Counted from the first letter of the stretch, positions 34,122 through 43,280 are shown. The stretch is DNA of 64,000 nucleotides from Methyloligella sp. (GCA_021604645.1 BQJJ01000003.1:240551-304550), one strand, 5' to 3'. The notes: generated by a model not told the origin, from the letters alone. Numbers and translations are program-made.

Positions 34122-34370
34122 TTAGGGCAGGCCGCCTTGAAAGGCCTCAATGAGGTGCTGCTGGTTGATTTCTATGCGTAAAGGGCCGTTGCATCCCCAT
34201 TTCTTGCATTGCATGTTTTTTTCAAGCTCAGCTGGATAAGTTTGACTGTTATAGTGAGTTAGGAGCTCTTTGACTGTTTGGGCATAATAAAGGCCGCATT
34301 TTTTGCAGGTGAAGCCTATGACTTTATCTTCTTCTAAATCGAGTAATTGATATTCGTTTTTCCAGTTCAT
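34122..34370 (-). CDS. Small zinc-ribbon-like hypothetical protein
   Basis: 82 residues with FTCKKCGLYY and, 30 residues later, MQCKKWGCNGPLRIEI, four or five cysteines that can make a zinc ribbon. GAGAG precedes the ATG. It lies downstream of the Y-family polymerase gene on the same strand, separated by 380 bases of repeats, and downstream comes tRNA-Asn. It may be part of the same SOS-linked region, but this is conjecture. Confidence 0.65.
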   Translation of the reverse strand: MNWKNEYQLLDLEEDKVIGFTCKKCGLYYAQTVKELLTHYNSQTYPAELEKNMQCKKWGCNGPLRIEINQQHLIEAFQGGLP

Positions 34371-34376
34371 TTTCTC

Positions 34377-34494
34377 TCTCTCACGGCTATTCCTCGTTGC
34401 ACTCGGGCCTACGAGGTGCGTCGCAATGCGACGGGCTTCGCTGTCGCTGCGCCATGTCCTTTAGCCCGAAAAGGGCTAAACTCCTTCTTCGTAT
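34377..34494 (+). repeat. Modular hairpin repeat, family B copy 2
   Basis: Same ends as copy 1. The interior hairpins differ: a CGCATTGCGACG-type stem region and TTTAGCCC/GGGCTAAA (34460-34480), in which the outer pair is T-A where copy 1 has C-G. Confidence 0.7.
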
Positions 34495-34542
34495 TGATCG
34501 TTTGATGCGGCTTCAGTTTTCCATCAGAAACCGTCGCTCTTT

Positions 34543-34695
34543 TCTCTCACGGCTATTACTTTTAAGTGGCGCTTCAGGTTGCCCACAAGCAACCGCGCTG
34601 CATATGGGGCTTGGGTCTCTGAGGGGCGGTACTTTTTTGCGATCAGCTTATCCGTATTCGTTTTGCTCCGTTCGGGCTGAGCTCCTTCTTCGTAT
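34543..34695 (+). repeat. Modular hairpin repeat, family B copy 3, containing a family A hairpin
   Basis: Same TCTCTCACGGCTATT and CTCCTTCTTCGTAT ends. Inside lies GGTTGC-CCACAA-GCAACC (34577-34594), the stem of family A, so the two families are mosaics of one another. Confidence 0.7.
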
Positions 34696-34749
34696 AGTGA
34701 GGGTGTATTGAATGTGCGTAAAATCAGTTCCTTATAAAAAGCCTAGGCT

Positions 34750-36033
34750 TTACCAGAAGTCTTCTGCTCCGGGCACTCTTACATATGAAATTTTTCCTCC
34801 GGCATAACCGCCAGCGGGGGGCTGCCAGGGGCCGATGCTGACGATGGTTTTGCTGTATTTTGAATTGAGTGTATCAATGGCTGAATTCACTTTTTCCCAT
34901 TTTTGCCGGGCTTTATCTTCATTGTAGAATAGGTCTAGCTGTCGACTGTTTGCTGTTTCTAATTGATAGAGAGCGACACCAACTTTTAAGATGCGTGCTT
35001 CTTTTGGTAAGTAAGGTGTTGTCTCGTCCCAGAGTTGATGAAAGCCTTTGAGAATGGCTTGATCATCCTGGCAGGGAGGGAAGCTGAGATCGTTGCCATA
35101 GCTTCTTCGCAGTTTTTCGTGTTGGTACTTTTTTGGAAATTTTAACGAAAAGTGCAGCCATAATTTACTGGCGTAATAGTTTTCACGGCGCATACGTCTG
35201 GCGGCTTTGACAAGCAAGAGCCGGGCGCAGGCTTTTGCTTCTTTTTGCGAGCGGTTTTCAGGCGGCAAAACGCGGCTGTGACCGAACATGCCGCGTTTGC
35301 TGGGCTGAGCTTTTACATCATAACCATGCAGGGCATACCATATGCGCTCACCTGTGACATTGCGCCAAAGAGCGCGCATTTGTTTGGGGCTTGTTTGCAA
35401 GAGGGCTTTGGTGCTGAAGATGCCAGCTTGATAGAGGCGTTTACGCATTCGCCCGCCGATACCGGGGATGTCTTCAAAGGGGATGTCTTCAAGAGGGCCT
35501 GGCATGTCTTTGGGGTGCCAGATGGTGGTGCCATTGGGTTTGTCCATTTTGCAGGCGATTTTGGCTAATTGCCGGTTTGCGGCAAGGCCAATTGAACAGG
35601 TGATGTGAGGGCCGATATGGTCATGAATGCGTTTTTTGATATTGGCGGCGACAAGGTTTGGTCGTTGTCTGTTGTATTTATCTAGTTTGCAGGTGAGCTC
35701 ATCAATGGATTTGATGGCCTCTATTGGTGTGATTGCCATGATCTCGTTGATTAATGTGTTGTGGGCGCGTCTGTATAGATCAGGTTTTTGAGGTACGAGG
35801 ATGAGGTCATGACAGCGCTGCTTGGCTTCCCTGATTGGCATGATATTTTTGACGCCGCGTTTCTTTGCTTCTTTTGAGCATGCGATGACGCAGGTGAAAT
35901 CTGTTGTGTCAAAAGGAATAACGCCTACGGGTTTGCCTTGCAGCTTTGGGTCAGCTTGTTGCTCAACTGAAGCAAAAAAGCCGTCAAAGTCCAGGTATAA
36001 TTGTTCGGGGGTTTCTGGTTTTCTTATGCTCAT
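34750..36033 (-). CDS. Y-family DNA polymerase (DinB/UmuC-like)
   Basis: A 427-residue translesion polymerase. The palm motif YLDFDGFFASVEQ supplies the first catalytic aspartate, SIDELTCKLD the second acidic pair, followed by ITCSIGLAANRQLAKIACKM. The helix-hairpin-helix thumb region has DIPGIGGRMRKRL. The little-finger domain is divergent from DinB, as in a separate alphaproteobacterial Y-family branch, so I do not assign dinB. It has a perfect LexA box nine bases upstream and should be induced by DNA damage. No beta-clamp motif was identified with confidence. Confidence 0.92.
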   Translation of the reverse strand: MSIRKPETPEQLYLDFDGFFASVEQQADPKLQGKPVGVIPFDTTDFTCVIACSKEAKKRGVKNIMPIREAKQRCHDLILVPQKPDLYRRAHNTLINEIMAITPIEAIKSIDELTCKLDKYNRQRPNLVAANIKKRIHDHIGPHITCSIGLAANRQLAKIACKMDKPNGTTIWHPKDMPGPLEDIPFEDIPGIGGRMRKRLYQAGIFSTKALLQTSPKQMRALWRNVTGERIWYALHGYDVKAQPSKRGMFGHSRVLPPENRSQKEAKACARLLLVKAARRMRRENYYASKLWLHFSLKFPKKYQHEKLRRSYGNDLSFPPCQDDQAILKGFHQLWDETTPYLPKEARILKVGVALYQLETANSRQLDLFYNEDKARQKWEKVNSAIDTLNSKYSKTIVSIGPWQPPAGGYAGGKISYVRVPGAEDFW

Positions 36034-36041
36034 GACACTTG

Positions 36042-36056
36042 GAACATAACAGGAAC
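36042..36056 (-). promoter_or_regulatory. LexA/SOS box of the Y-family polymerase gene
   Basis: On the minus strand GTTC-CTGTTAT-GTTC, exactly the alphaproteobacterial GTTC-N7-GTTC consensus, lying 9 bases before the start codon. Confidence 0.88.
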
Positions 36057-36325
36057 ATTTGTTGTGGTCAAATGGAGAATATATGAGATGAAGGCATGGC
36101 TTGTCTCTTAAGGATTAATTTTTCAGTAAATTCCTCTTTGTCTTCATGTTTGGTTTTGCTTTGCGTTAATGAGGTTATTTTTTAGATCGTTTTTTTATTA
36201 AAAATGTTAGTAATATTAATCTGTTAGCTGATTTTTTATTTGGGGATAGGTTTTGAAGTTAATTAGTTTATGGAGGGGCTCTATGTCATCTTTTTTAAGT
36301 CATGATTTAAAAGGGGAGATTTTAT

Positions 36326-36655
36326 ATGACTTTTTCTTCATTAAAACTGGGGGTTGTTTTTCTGGTTGTGAGTGGTTTTTTAGGGGGGCAGGTTCTGGCG
36401 GCCGAGCACAAGGGGAAGTTGCGTACTGAAGGTGCGATCAAGTTGCAAAAAGGTGTTGTCTCAGCGGACAAGAAGGGCAAAGGGGATGGTCAATGCCGTA
36501 TTTATGAAAAAGAAATGTGTGAGGGGTATTCGCGAAACAATCAATGTACAGTTGTAGCAACGGATAGATATGATGATTGTGATAAAGTGACGGTTCCAAC
36601 ATGTATTGGTTGTATTGAGGCTGGCTTGCAGCAGACTGATAGTGGGATTAAATAA
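36326..36655 (+). CDS. Hypothetical small secreted cysteine-rich protein
   Basis: 109 residues with a signal peptide (LKLGVVFLVVSGFLGGQVLA, cleavage after LAA). The mature part has six cysteines (CRIYEKEMC, QC, DC, CIGC), which could form three disulfides, and many charged residues. GGGGAG lies upstream of the ATG. No family is recognised. Confidence 0.6.
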   Translation: MTFSSLKLGVVFLVVSGFLGGQVLAAEHKGKLRTEGAIKLQKGVVSADKKGKGDGQCRIYEKEMCEGYSRNNQCTVVATDRYDDCDKVTVPTCIGCIEAGLQQTDSGIK

Positions 36656-36699
36656 CCAAGAAAATTTCAAAGCATTTGAACCAAGTTCTTTTTCATTTT

Positions 36700-36888
36700 C
36701 TCCGTGATTTGTTGGCTTTTAAAGATGGCTTGGTGCAGCTGTTCACGAGAATGCGATAATGAGTTAGGTCTTCGCTCTCGTTTGCGCGAGTGAGGTTCAC
36801 GCCAGCGTGAGAACTGATCACGAAACACCTCCTTTTCCACCTCAATTATCAAACGATTTCACGGGGCTGTGAGGTGCTCTTTTTTTTC
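36700..36888 (+). ncRNA. Candidate small RNA with anti-Shine-Dalgarno segment
   Basis: No credible protein is seen. Successive hairpins are possible (CTCG/CGAG near 36778; TTCACGC/GCGTGA near 36796), followed by an unpaired ACACCTCCTTTTCC run (about 36825), complementary to ribosome binding sites, and a terminator with eight T at 36838-36888. The promoter is not identified, so the 5' end is a guess. Confidence 0.35.
36838..36888 (+). terminator. Terminator-like hairpin with T tract
   Basis: CACCTCA (36838-36844) pairs with TGAGGTG (36870-36876) around a 25-base loop, followed after CTC by T8. The large loop lowers confidence. Confidence 0.5.
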
Positions 36889-36972
36889 TTATTCCGATGG
36901 TCCATGTTCTTTTCAACGCAAGCCACACAGCACGAAGCAGGGTGGCAGAAAATTTAATCGGAGACTAAATTC

Positions 36973-37185
36973 ATGAAAAAATTATTCGCTTTATCTGTTG
37001 TTCTATTCTCACTTGTTGGTGGTTCTGTTTCAGCGTTTGCTGGGTTTGAAGATTCTGTTGATACACATGCACAAGAATTCCCAAATTCTTTTGATCTTAA
37101 CAGCCTTGAATTTCCTAATTCTTTTGACCTTAACAGCCTTGAATTCCCAAATTCTGAAGATGTAAATGATGTGTATTTTCCATAA
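36973..37185 (+). CDS. Small secreted protein with tandem EFPNSFDLNSL repeats
   Basis: A 70-residue protein with a signal peptide (MKKLFALSVVLFSLVGGSVS, cleavage near AFA). The mature 45 residues are mostly an 11-residue unit, EFPNSFDLNSL, present twice exactly and then as EFPNSEDVNDV, ending in YFP. The strongly acidic, Asn/Phe-rich repeats have no known family. GGAGA lies upstream of the ATG. It is preceded by the candidate sRNA and its terminator, so it has its own transcript. Confidence 0.65.
   Translation: MKKLFALSVVLFSLVGGSVSAFAGFEDSVDTHAQEFPNSFDLNSLEFPNSFDLNSLEFPNSEDVNDVYFP
37074..37172 (+). repeat. 33-base tandem repeat in the small secreted protein gene
   Basis: Three units of 33 bases. 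The first two encode identical residues with synonymous differences (AATTCCCAA versus AATTTCCTA), so the repeat is not freshly copied. Confidence 0.8.
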
Positions 37186-37269
37186 GAATTAAGTTTTAAA
37201 TATAGACTGGGCTGAGATTTTACCCCCCTCCCTCCCCCTCAGACGAATTTTGGCTGGGTCTATGTTTAA

Positions 37270-37316
37270 AGCGTGTCATTTTCCTAAAACCGGAATCCAC
37301 TTTTAGGTGACACGCT
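37270..37316. repeat. Palindromic mosaic element of Hyphomicrobiales type
   Basis: AGCGTGTCA...TGACACGCT outer arms, and CCTAAAACCGGA/TCCACTTTTAGG inside. It matches the look of the intergenic AAAACCGG-containing palindromes spread through rhizobial genomes. The rest of 37186-37560 shows no gene. Confidence 0.7.
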
Positions 37317-37560
37317 ATGTTTTTTCTAAATCGTCAGATCAGATTTACGCTTCTATGCATAAATTGGTCTGGAGTTTTTTTATGGGGGGGGATTATTCTT
37401 TCTCATTAATGATTTTGAGTTACCTACTTGGGTAACATTCTTCATTTTAAAGTCATTTTTTACTAATATTATTAGGTAGTTGTTGCACCCTGGGATGAAA
37501 TTGCCTTACTATAAGCAACAAATTCGAACGCATTCAATCATTTAAGAAAGTTACGCGTGC

Positions 37561-38523
37561 ATGTCTGAACAGCCTGAATTTATTCTTGATAGACGTAAGC
37601 TAAAAAAGAAACTATGCCTTTGGCGTTTTATTGCCATTGCTGTTGCCATCATAGGCCTTTTTAGCATTCTCACGCTTGACAAGAAATTTGCAGCAAACCT
37701 TGGCATGGCTGACCAAATTGCCCGTATTGAGGTTTCTGGAGTTATTCTTGAGGATAAAGCCCGGGCTGACATGCTGAAGAAAATGGCAGCAGATAAGTCG
37801 GTTAAGGCTCTCATTGTGAAATTTAATAGCCCTGGTGGCACGACAACCGGGGGCGAGGCTCTTTATGAAGAGCTAAGCCGCATTGCTAAGGATCGCCCTG
37901 TCGTTGCGTTATTTGGCACCATGGCAACATCAGCGGCTTATATGTCTGGTGTAGCTGCAGAACATATTATAGCCCGCAGCAATAGCATTACAGGCTCTGT
38001 AGGCGTGATCATGCAATGGGCCGAGGTTTCTTCTATGATGGACAAACTTGGTGTGAAAATGAATGAGATGAAAAGTGGGAACCTCAAAGCTGTTCCCTCT
38101 CCGTTTCAACCGCTAGATGAATTTGGACGCTCTTCAACGCAAGATATGATTTCTGATAGTCATAAATGGTTTGTCGATTTGGTCGTCAAACGCCGCAACA
38201 TTAAGCCTGCTGAAATTCCTGGATTTATGGAGGGCAGCATATATTCTGGCCGACAAGCTTTAAAATATGGCTTGATTGATGAGATCGGCAGCGAAGAACA
38301 AGCTTTAAACTGGCTTTCCAAAACGAAAAAAATCCCGAAATACCTACCAATAATTGATTGGAGCCAACAGGCGCCCCAATCTGGTGGGATTTTGGGACGT
38401 GCTAGTCTTTATCTAGCTGGGCTTTTAGGTTTAGATCTAAAGCCTTATTTACAAAATATGTCACAGAACGGTTTAATTAGCGCTCGTCATTCAGGTAAGT
38501 TAATTTCGAAATGGAACCCCTGA
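37561..38523 (+). CDS. sppA: Signal peptide peptidase SppA, S49 family
   Basis: A 320-residue membrane-bound serine protease that degrades cleaved signal peptides. One N-terminal membrane helix (about 19-40, WRFIAIAVAIIGLFSILTL). The catalytic serine lies in GTMATSAAYMSG and NSITGSVGVIMQW follows. The general-base lysine is in EMKSGNLKAVPSPF. This short form has one S49 domain. First gene of the conserved run ending at folC; ihfB follows by 40 bases. Confidence 0.94.
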   Translation: MSEQPEFILDRRKLKKKLCLWRFIAIAVAIIGLFSILTLDKKFAANLGMADQIARIEVSGVILEDKARADMLKKMAADKSVKALIVKFNSPGGTTTGGEALYEELSRIAKDRPVVALFGTMATSAAYMSGVAAEHIIARSNSITGSVGVIMQWAEVSSMMDKLGVKMNEMKSGNLKAVPSPFQPLDEFGRSSTQDMISDSHKWFVDLVVKRRNIKPAEIPGFMEGSIYSGRQALKYGLIDEIGSEEQALNWLSKTKKIPKYLPIIDWSQQAPQSGGILGRASLYLAGLLGLDLKPYLQNMSQNGLISARHSGKLISKWNP

Positions 38524-38563
38524 TTAAAGTTTGCTAAGGTAAAAATACTTAAGGATTAAAATA

Positions 38564-38869
38564 ATGACGGGGCACCTGATGATAAAGTCTGAACTTATTC
38601 AAAAAATTGCTGCTGCTAATCCACATTTGTTTCATCGCGACGTTGATAAAATTGTCAATGTCATTTTCGATGAAATTATAACTGCGCTCGAAAATGGCGG
38701 GCGTGTTGAACTTAGAGGATTTGGCGCTTTTACTGTCAAACACCGGCCAGCTAGAAAAGGTCGGAACCCGCGTACTGGTAAACCAGTGAGCGTTGAAGAA
38801 AAGTTTGTTCCTTTTTTCAAAACAGGCAAAGAACTGCGTGAAAGACTAAATGCCGAATATGACGGCTAA
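38564..38869 (+). CDS. ihfB: Integration host factor subunit beta
   Basis: 101 residues as given, or 96 from the second ATG at 38579 ([12 protein letters not shown]), the usual family start. AAGGA before 38564 supports the longer form. It bends DNA as a heterodimer with IhfA. Hallmarks are [20 protein letters not shown] and [15 protein letters not shown] with the intercalating proline. Confidence 0.96.
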   Translation: MTGHLMIKSELIQKIAAANPHLFHRDVDKIVNVIFDEIITALENGGRVELRGFGAFTVKHRPARKGRNPRTGKPVSVEEKFVPFFKTGKELRERLNAEYDG

Positions 38870-38915
38870 GTTTTTTGCTTTTTTGTGATGTGTTGAGAAA
38901 CTTGGAGTGCTGCTA

Positions 38916-39398
38916 ATGCACCAACCTTTATTGCACCAATTGGCGCAAGTGAATGTTGCGCGTCTAAAATACCCTATTGATGATCCACGTGTTGCAGGTT
39001 TTGTTAAAAACATCGAGAGAGTCAATGCTGTAGCAGATCGATCTGAAGGGTTTGTTTGGCGCCTACAGGATGACGAAAATCATGCGCTTGACGTTGTCTT
39101 TGAAAACGATAATCCCATGTTAATTGTCAATATGAGTGTTTGGGAAACACCTGAACATTTAGAAAAATTTGTTTGGCAAACGGTTCATAAGCAAGTTTAC
39201 AAAAAGAAAAATGAATGGTTTGAAGCTCTAGGTAAGATGCATTTGGCATTATGGTGGGTTAAAATTGGCCATCAGCCCTGCATTGAAGAGGCTAGAGACA
39301 GGCTGAAACATTTGAACGAATATGGCTCAAGCGACACTGCTTTTGGCTGGGATTATCTGCCCAATGTGAAACTTTGGCAAAAAGAACGCTGTGCTTAA
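38916..39398 (+). CDS. DUF3291-domain protein
   Basis: 160 residues of the DUF3291 family: LAQVNVARLKYPIDDPRVAG at the N-terminus, RLQDDENHALDVVF, LIVNMSVWETPEHLEKFVW and LALWWVKIGHQPCIEEA. It looks like a dimeric alpha/beta-barrel (antibiotic-monooxygenase-like) fold; the function is unknown. Start at 38916 with GGAG eight bases upstream; a GTG at 38907 is unlikely. Confidence 0.88.
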   Translation: MHQPLLHQLAQVNVARLKYPIDDPRVAGFVKNIERVNAVADRSEGFVWRLQDDENHALDVVFENDNPMLIVNMSVWETPEHLEKFVWQTVHKQVYKKKNEWFEALGKMHLALWWVKIGHQPCIEEARDRLKHLNEYGSSDTAFGWDYLPNVKLWQKERCA

Positions 39399-39521
39399 AG
39401 TCTTGGCCTTTAAAATAAGGTCAGCTCTATTATAAAAAGTAAGGCACTCCCTGTTTGTTTTATCTTTTAAATTTGCTAGAGATATATCTAACATTTTGAT
39501 TTTTAAATTGAGGTTTTTTTC

Positions 39522-39860
39522 GTGCTCAAGAAACTCTTTAATCTACTCATCTTCATTCCTTTGGCAGTCGTTATCATTTCTATTGCTGTGGCAAACAGCC
39601 ATATGGTTCGTCTTGCGCTTGATCCTATTTCACCAGAAACTCCCTTCCTTGCGATTGATGCACCTTTTTTTGCTTTTCTGTTTGGCGCCCTCTTAACCGG
39701 TGTTTTAATTGGTGGGTTTGCAGCTTGGTCAGGTCAAAGCAAATGGCGTAATGCTGCTAAATTACGCAGCCATGAAGCACAAGAATGGCGCAAAGAAGCT
39801 GAACGGTTGAGCCGTGAGTTAGCTACAAATGCGCCATCAGCTCTACCAGCTCCTAAATAG
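39522..39860 (+). CDS. LapA-type (DUF1049) inner-membrane protein
   Basis: 112 residues with two membrane helices (about 5-25 and 45-68) and a cytosolic coiled tail rich in Arg and Glu. The pattern IPLAVVIISIAVANSHMVRL with LDP following is typical of the lipopolysaccharide assembly protein A domain. GTG start with GAGG upstream. It sits, as in many alphaproteobacteria, before trpF. Confidence 0.85.
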   Translation: MLKKLFNLLIFIPLAVVIISIAVANSHMVRLALDPISPETPFLAIDAPFFAFLFGALLTGVLIGGFAAWSGQSKWRNAAKLRSHEAQEWRKEAERLSRELATNAPSALPAPK

Positions 39861-39899
39861 GAGGCTAGCTTCTTTCTTAGTTGCGCTTTAGTTGTCTTT

Positions 39900-40036
39900 T
39901 CTTTGCTTCAGATGCTCCACATAGCATCTGCAAAAGCAACCGTTGCGGTAACTGTTTTCTTAGTGGCGCTTCTGTTGCCCACCAGCAACCGCGCTGTTTT
40001 AGTTGCACTTCTGTTGCCCACCAGCAACCGCGCTTT
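39900..40036 (+). repeat. Hairpin repeats, family A, three copies before trpF
   Basis: CAGATGCT-CCACAT-AGCATCTG (39909-39930), then GTTGC-CCACCA-GCAAC at 39974-39989 and 40013-40028, 39 bases apart and each followed by CGCGCT. They fill the lapA-trpF gap, end 60 bases before the trpF start and may affect its expression. Confidence 0.75.
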
Positions 40037-40095
40037 TAATTTTAATACAAAACCCAGCAACCAATTTGGTCAATGCACAGCTTGAGGACATTCTT

Positions 40096-40746
40096 TTGCA
40101 AGTTAAAATTTGTGGCATTAAAGACAAAGATATTTTAAGCGCTGCCATAAAGGCTGGCGCTGATTTTGTTGGTCTGGTGTTTTTTCCAAAAAGCCCTCGG
40201 CATGTCAGCATTCCTCAGGCTAAGGATCTAGCTGAGTTTGCTCGGCAGAGCTCAGGTGAAGTCCCTACCAAGATGGTTGCTCTGGTTGTGAATGCGTCCA
40301 ATGAAGACCTTGAAACCATTATAAAAGAGGTTAAGCCTGATTACCTACAGCTTCACGGCTCTGAGACTGTAGAGCGCGTTCAAGAAATTTTTAAACTTTT
40401 CCAGACACCTCTTATTAAAGCCATAGGGGTTTCTAATTCTGATGACGCAGCATTTGCTGATCATTATACAGAAGCTGAAATTATACTCTTTGATGCGAAA
40501 GCAGACCCGAAACTTACCCCTTTGCCTGGTGGAAATGGAATTCCATTTGACTGGACCGCTTTAAAGGGCCAAAAAGAAACTCGAAATTTTATGTTATCAG
40601 GTGGGTTAACTGCTGAAAATGTTTCAGAAGCGATCCATTTAACTGGTGCATCTATTGTTGATGTTTCATCTGGTGTTGAGACGTCTCCAGGTGTTAAAGA
40701 TAAAGCTTTGATTGAAGCTTTTATTCGGGCAGTTAAACGGGCCTGA
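40096..40746 (+). CDS. trpF: Phosphoribosylanthranilate isomerase
   Basis: 216 residues, the third step of tryptophan synthesis from chorismate. TIM-barrel signatures: VKICGIKDKDILSAA with the catalytic cysteine, GADFVGLVFFPKSPRHV, LQLHG, and C-terminal FMLSGGLTAENV and DVSSGVET. Start set at the TTG 40096 (LQVKICGI): GAGGA lies 8 bases upstream and homologues begin just before VKICG. Longer readings run into the hairpin repeats. First of the trpFBA genes. Confidence 0.94.
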   Translation: MQVKICGIKDKDILSAAIKAGADFVGLVFFPKSPRHVSIPQAKDLAEFARQSSGEVPTKMVALVVNASNEDLETIIKEVKPDYLQLHGSETVERVQEIFKLFQTPLIKAIGVSNSDDAAFADHYTEAEIILFDAKADPKLTPLPGGNGIPFDWTALKGQKETRNFMLSGGLTAENVSEAIHLTGASIVDVSSGVETSPGVKDKALIEAFIRAVKRA

Positions 40747-40823
40747 AGCTAGACAGTTTCGTGATTAGAGCTACGTAATGTGTGGCTTGGTATAAAATAA
40801 ATTATAAGAAGGATTTCAGTCCT

Positions 40824-42047
40824 ATGACACAAGTAGATAATATAGCAAACAGTTTGATGAATGGCCCTGATGACAAGGGACATTTCGGACTTTTTGGTGG
40901 TCGCTTTGTGGCTGAGACCTTGATGCCGCTCATTCTCGATCTTGAAAAATCCTACGATGAAGCAAAAGCTGATCCGGAGTTTCAAAAAGAGCTAGACTAT
41001 CTTTTGAAATATTATGCTGGACGCCCTAGTGTGCTCTATCATGCGGAACGCCTAACTGAGCATTTGGGCGGCGCAAAGATTTATTTCAAACGTGATGAAT
41101 TAAACCATACTGGCTCTCATAAGATTAATAATTGCCTTGGCCAAATTTTACTCGCCAAACGCATGGGCAAGACACGAATTATTGCCGAAACTGGAGCTGG
41201 CCAACACGGTGTAGCTGTTGCCACTGTTGCTGCTCGATTTAACCTCCCGTGCACAGTCTTTATGGGTGCAATGGACGTTGAGCGGCAAAGCCCAAATGTT
41301 TTCCGGATGAAAATGCTTGGTGCTGAAATTCGCCCTGTTACCGCTGGTCGCGGCACTTTAAAAGATGCGATGAATGAAGCCCTGCGCGATTGGGTAACGA
41401 ATGTAGATGATACATTCTACATTATTGGAACAGCCGCTGGTCCGCATCCTTACCCTCAGTTAGTTCGTGACTTTCAATCCGTTATTGGCCGCGAGGTTCG
41501 TGAACAGATGATGGAAGCTGAAGGCCGTTTGCCGGATAGCCTTGTGGCTTGCATCGGTGGTGGCTCAAATGCGATTGGTCTTTTCCACCCCTTCCTTGAC
41601 GACAAGGATATAGATATTTACGGCGTTGAGGCTGCTGGACGCGGGCTTGATGGGCCTGACCATGCGGCTTCGCTTAATGGTGGTCAACCTGGCGTTTTGC
41701 ATGGTAACCGAACTTATTTATTGCAAGATGATGATGGACAAATTTTAGAAGGGCACTCGATTTCAGCTGGACTGGATTATCCTGGCATTGGGCCAGAACA
41801 TTCTTGGTTGAAAGATATTGGCCGAGTTAATTATGTGTCAGCCACTGACAAAGAAGCTCTCGACGGTTTTCAGATGTGTTCAAAATATGAAGGTATTATC
41901 CCAGCGCTGGAGCCCTCACACGCCCTTGGCTTTGTGAAGAAACTAGCACCAACCTTGCCAAAGGATCATTTGCTTGTGATGAACCTTTGTGGCCGGGGTG
42001 ATAAGGATGTGTTTGCCGTCGCGGAACATTTGGGCATGAATATATAA
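40824..42047 (+). CDS. trpB: Tryptophan synthase beta chain
   Basis: A 407-residue PLP enzyme that condenses indole with serine. PLP lysine in [14 protein letters not shown]; phosphate-binding loop [12 protein letters not shown]; end region [11 protein letters not shown]. Start at 40824 (MTQVDN) with AAGGA eight bases upstream; a longer reading from 40782 lacks this. It is followed by trpA after 17 bases, with which it forms the alpha2-beta2 complex. Confidence 0.98.
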   Translation: MTQVDNIANSLMNGPDDKGHFGLFGGRFVAETLMPLILDLEKSYDEAKADPEFQKELDYLLKYYAGRPSVLYHAERLTEHLGGAKIYFKRDELNHTGSHKINNCLGQILLAKRMGKTRIIAETGAGQHGVAVATVAARFNLPCTVFMGAMDVERQSPNVFRMKMLGAEIRPVTAGRGTLKDAMNEALRDWVTNVDDTFYIIGTAAGPHPYPQLVRDFQSVIGREVREQMMEAEGRLPDSLVACIGGGSNAIGLFHPFLDDKDIDIYGVEAAGRGLDGPDHAASLNGGQPGVLHGNRTYLLQDDDGQILEGHSISAGLDYPGIGPEHSWLKDIGRVNYVSATDKEALDGFQMCSKYEGIIPALEPSHALGFVKKLAPTLPKDHLLVMNLCGRGDKDVFAVAEHLGMNI

Positions 42048-42064
42048 GGGTGAGACTATAAATT

Positions 42065-42889
42065 ATGACACTAAAAACACGTATTGATGCCCGGTTCGAG
42101 CAATTAAAGACAGAAAATCGCGGTGCTTTAATCACTTTTGTCACGGCCGGTGATCCGACCTATGATGTCTCATTAGAGATCTTAAAATCATTGCCTGAAG
42201 CTGGTGCCGATATAATTGAATTGGGCATGCCTTTTTCGGACCCGATGGCTGATGGACCTGCCATTCAACTAGCGTCTGAGCGGGCTTTGGCAAATGGCCA
42301 AAACATGATCAAAACCCTAGAGATGGTGCGAGAGTTTCGTAAAACAGAGCCAGACACCCCTCTTGTGTTAATGGGCTATTTCAACCCTATTTATCATTAT
42401 GGTGCTGAGAAATTTGTTAGCGATGCCAAAGAAGCAGGTGTTGATGGTTTGATTGTGGTTGATGTCCCGCCAGAGGCTGATGAAGAACTTTGTATACCGG
42501 CTATGAAAGTTGGACTTAACTTTATTCGCCTCGCAACTCCTACTACAGATGATAAGCGCTTGCCTATGGTTTTACAAAACACCAGCGGGTTCCTTTATTA
42601 TGTCTCTGTGACGGGAATTACTGGTGTAAATGCGCCTGATATTTCAGATGTGTTGAAAAACGTTGCACGGATACAGGGTCAAACGGATTTGCCGATCGCG
42701 GTTGGATTTGGTGTTAAATCGGCTGAACAAGTTCGCGAGATCACCGCTGGTGCTGCTGGTGCTGTGGTTGGTTCTGCGATTGTGAGAGAAATTGAAGCTA
42801 ATTTAAACGAAGATGGCAGCCCTCAAGAGGGGCTTGCTATGCGTGTCAAAGCTCTTATATCTGAATTAGCTCAAGGTGTTCGTGCTTAA
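42065..42889 (+). CDS. trpA: Tryptophan synthase alpha chain
   Basis: A 274-residue TIM barrel that releases indole from indole-3-glycerol phosphate. The catalytic glutamate is in [21 protein letters not shown] and the second acid in [21 protein letters not shown] and [10 protein letters not shown] bind the phosphate. Tightly follows trpB. Confidence 0.98.
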   Translation: MTLKTRIDARFEQLKTENRGALITFVTAGDPTYDVSLEILKSLPEAGADIIELGMPFSDPMADGPAIQLASERALANGQNMIKTLEMVREFRKTEPDTPLVLMGYFNPIYHYGAEKFVSDAKEAGVDGLIVVDVPPEADEELCIPAMKVGLNFIRLATPTTDDKRLPMVLQNTSGFLYYVSVTGITGVNAPDISDVLKNVARIQGQTDLPIAVGFGVKSAEQVREITAGAAGAVVGSAIVREIEANLNEDGSPQEGLAMRVKALISELAQGVRA

Positions 42890-43280
42890 TCTCAATGCTT
42901 TAGCGTGCAGATTTATGAAATTTCACTCACGATTTAATGCAATTTTTTGTAATTTTAGGGCATTTTTGCTAAGTTTTTGAAAGAAAGCCTCTTAGAAGAT
43001 ACCTGCTTGTATGCATAAAAATTATTGTTTGAAGATGTGCTCTTTTTTCTATAGTTTGCCTAGAATTATATGAGAAGCCTCAATAGGCATTATATTTGAA
43101 GCCTCAATAGGCTATGATTTTTAAAGATTTAGAACTTTAACCAAAATTAAAGTTAGTTCCGCAAAACCGGCATTGTTTTTCGTTTTTAATGATGTTTCGC
43201 GGGTAAATGGTGTATTTTAGAGCACAGAATAAGCTCAGCTTCTCCCAAGAATGGGATTGTTTTAGAAAGGCGTAAGTGAC
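42890..43280. other. Leader region of accD
   Basis: About 390 bases without a gene. It holds a 24-base tandem duplication at 43074-43121, each unit containing GCCTCAATAGGC (imperfect palindrome). The rest shows AT-rich sequence in which I see no clear promoter. Confidence 0.5.
43074..43121 (+). repeat. 24-base tandem repeat upstream of accD
   Basis: GAAGCCTCAATAGGC occurs at 43074 and 43098, with the remainder of the unit (ATTATATTT, TATGATTT) partly conserved. The GCCT/AGGC arms could form a small hairpin or regulator half-sites. Confidence 0.7.

Noticed and set aside
33950-34150. A 66-codon frame downstream of tRNA-Asn
   Set aside because: No start signal, overlaps the end of the zinc-ribbon gene and shows no protein-like pattern.
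34371-34749. An insertion-sequence remnant
   Set aside because: No transposase fragment or target duplication; hairpin modules match copies elsewhere in the window.
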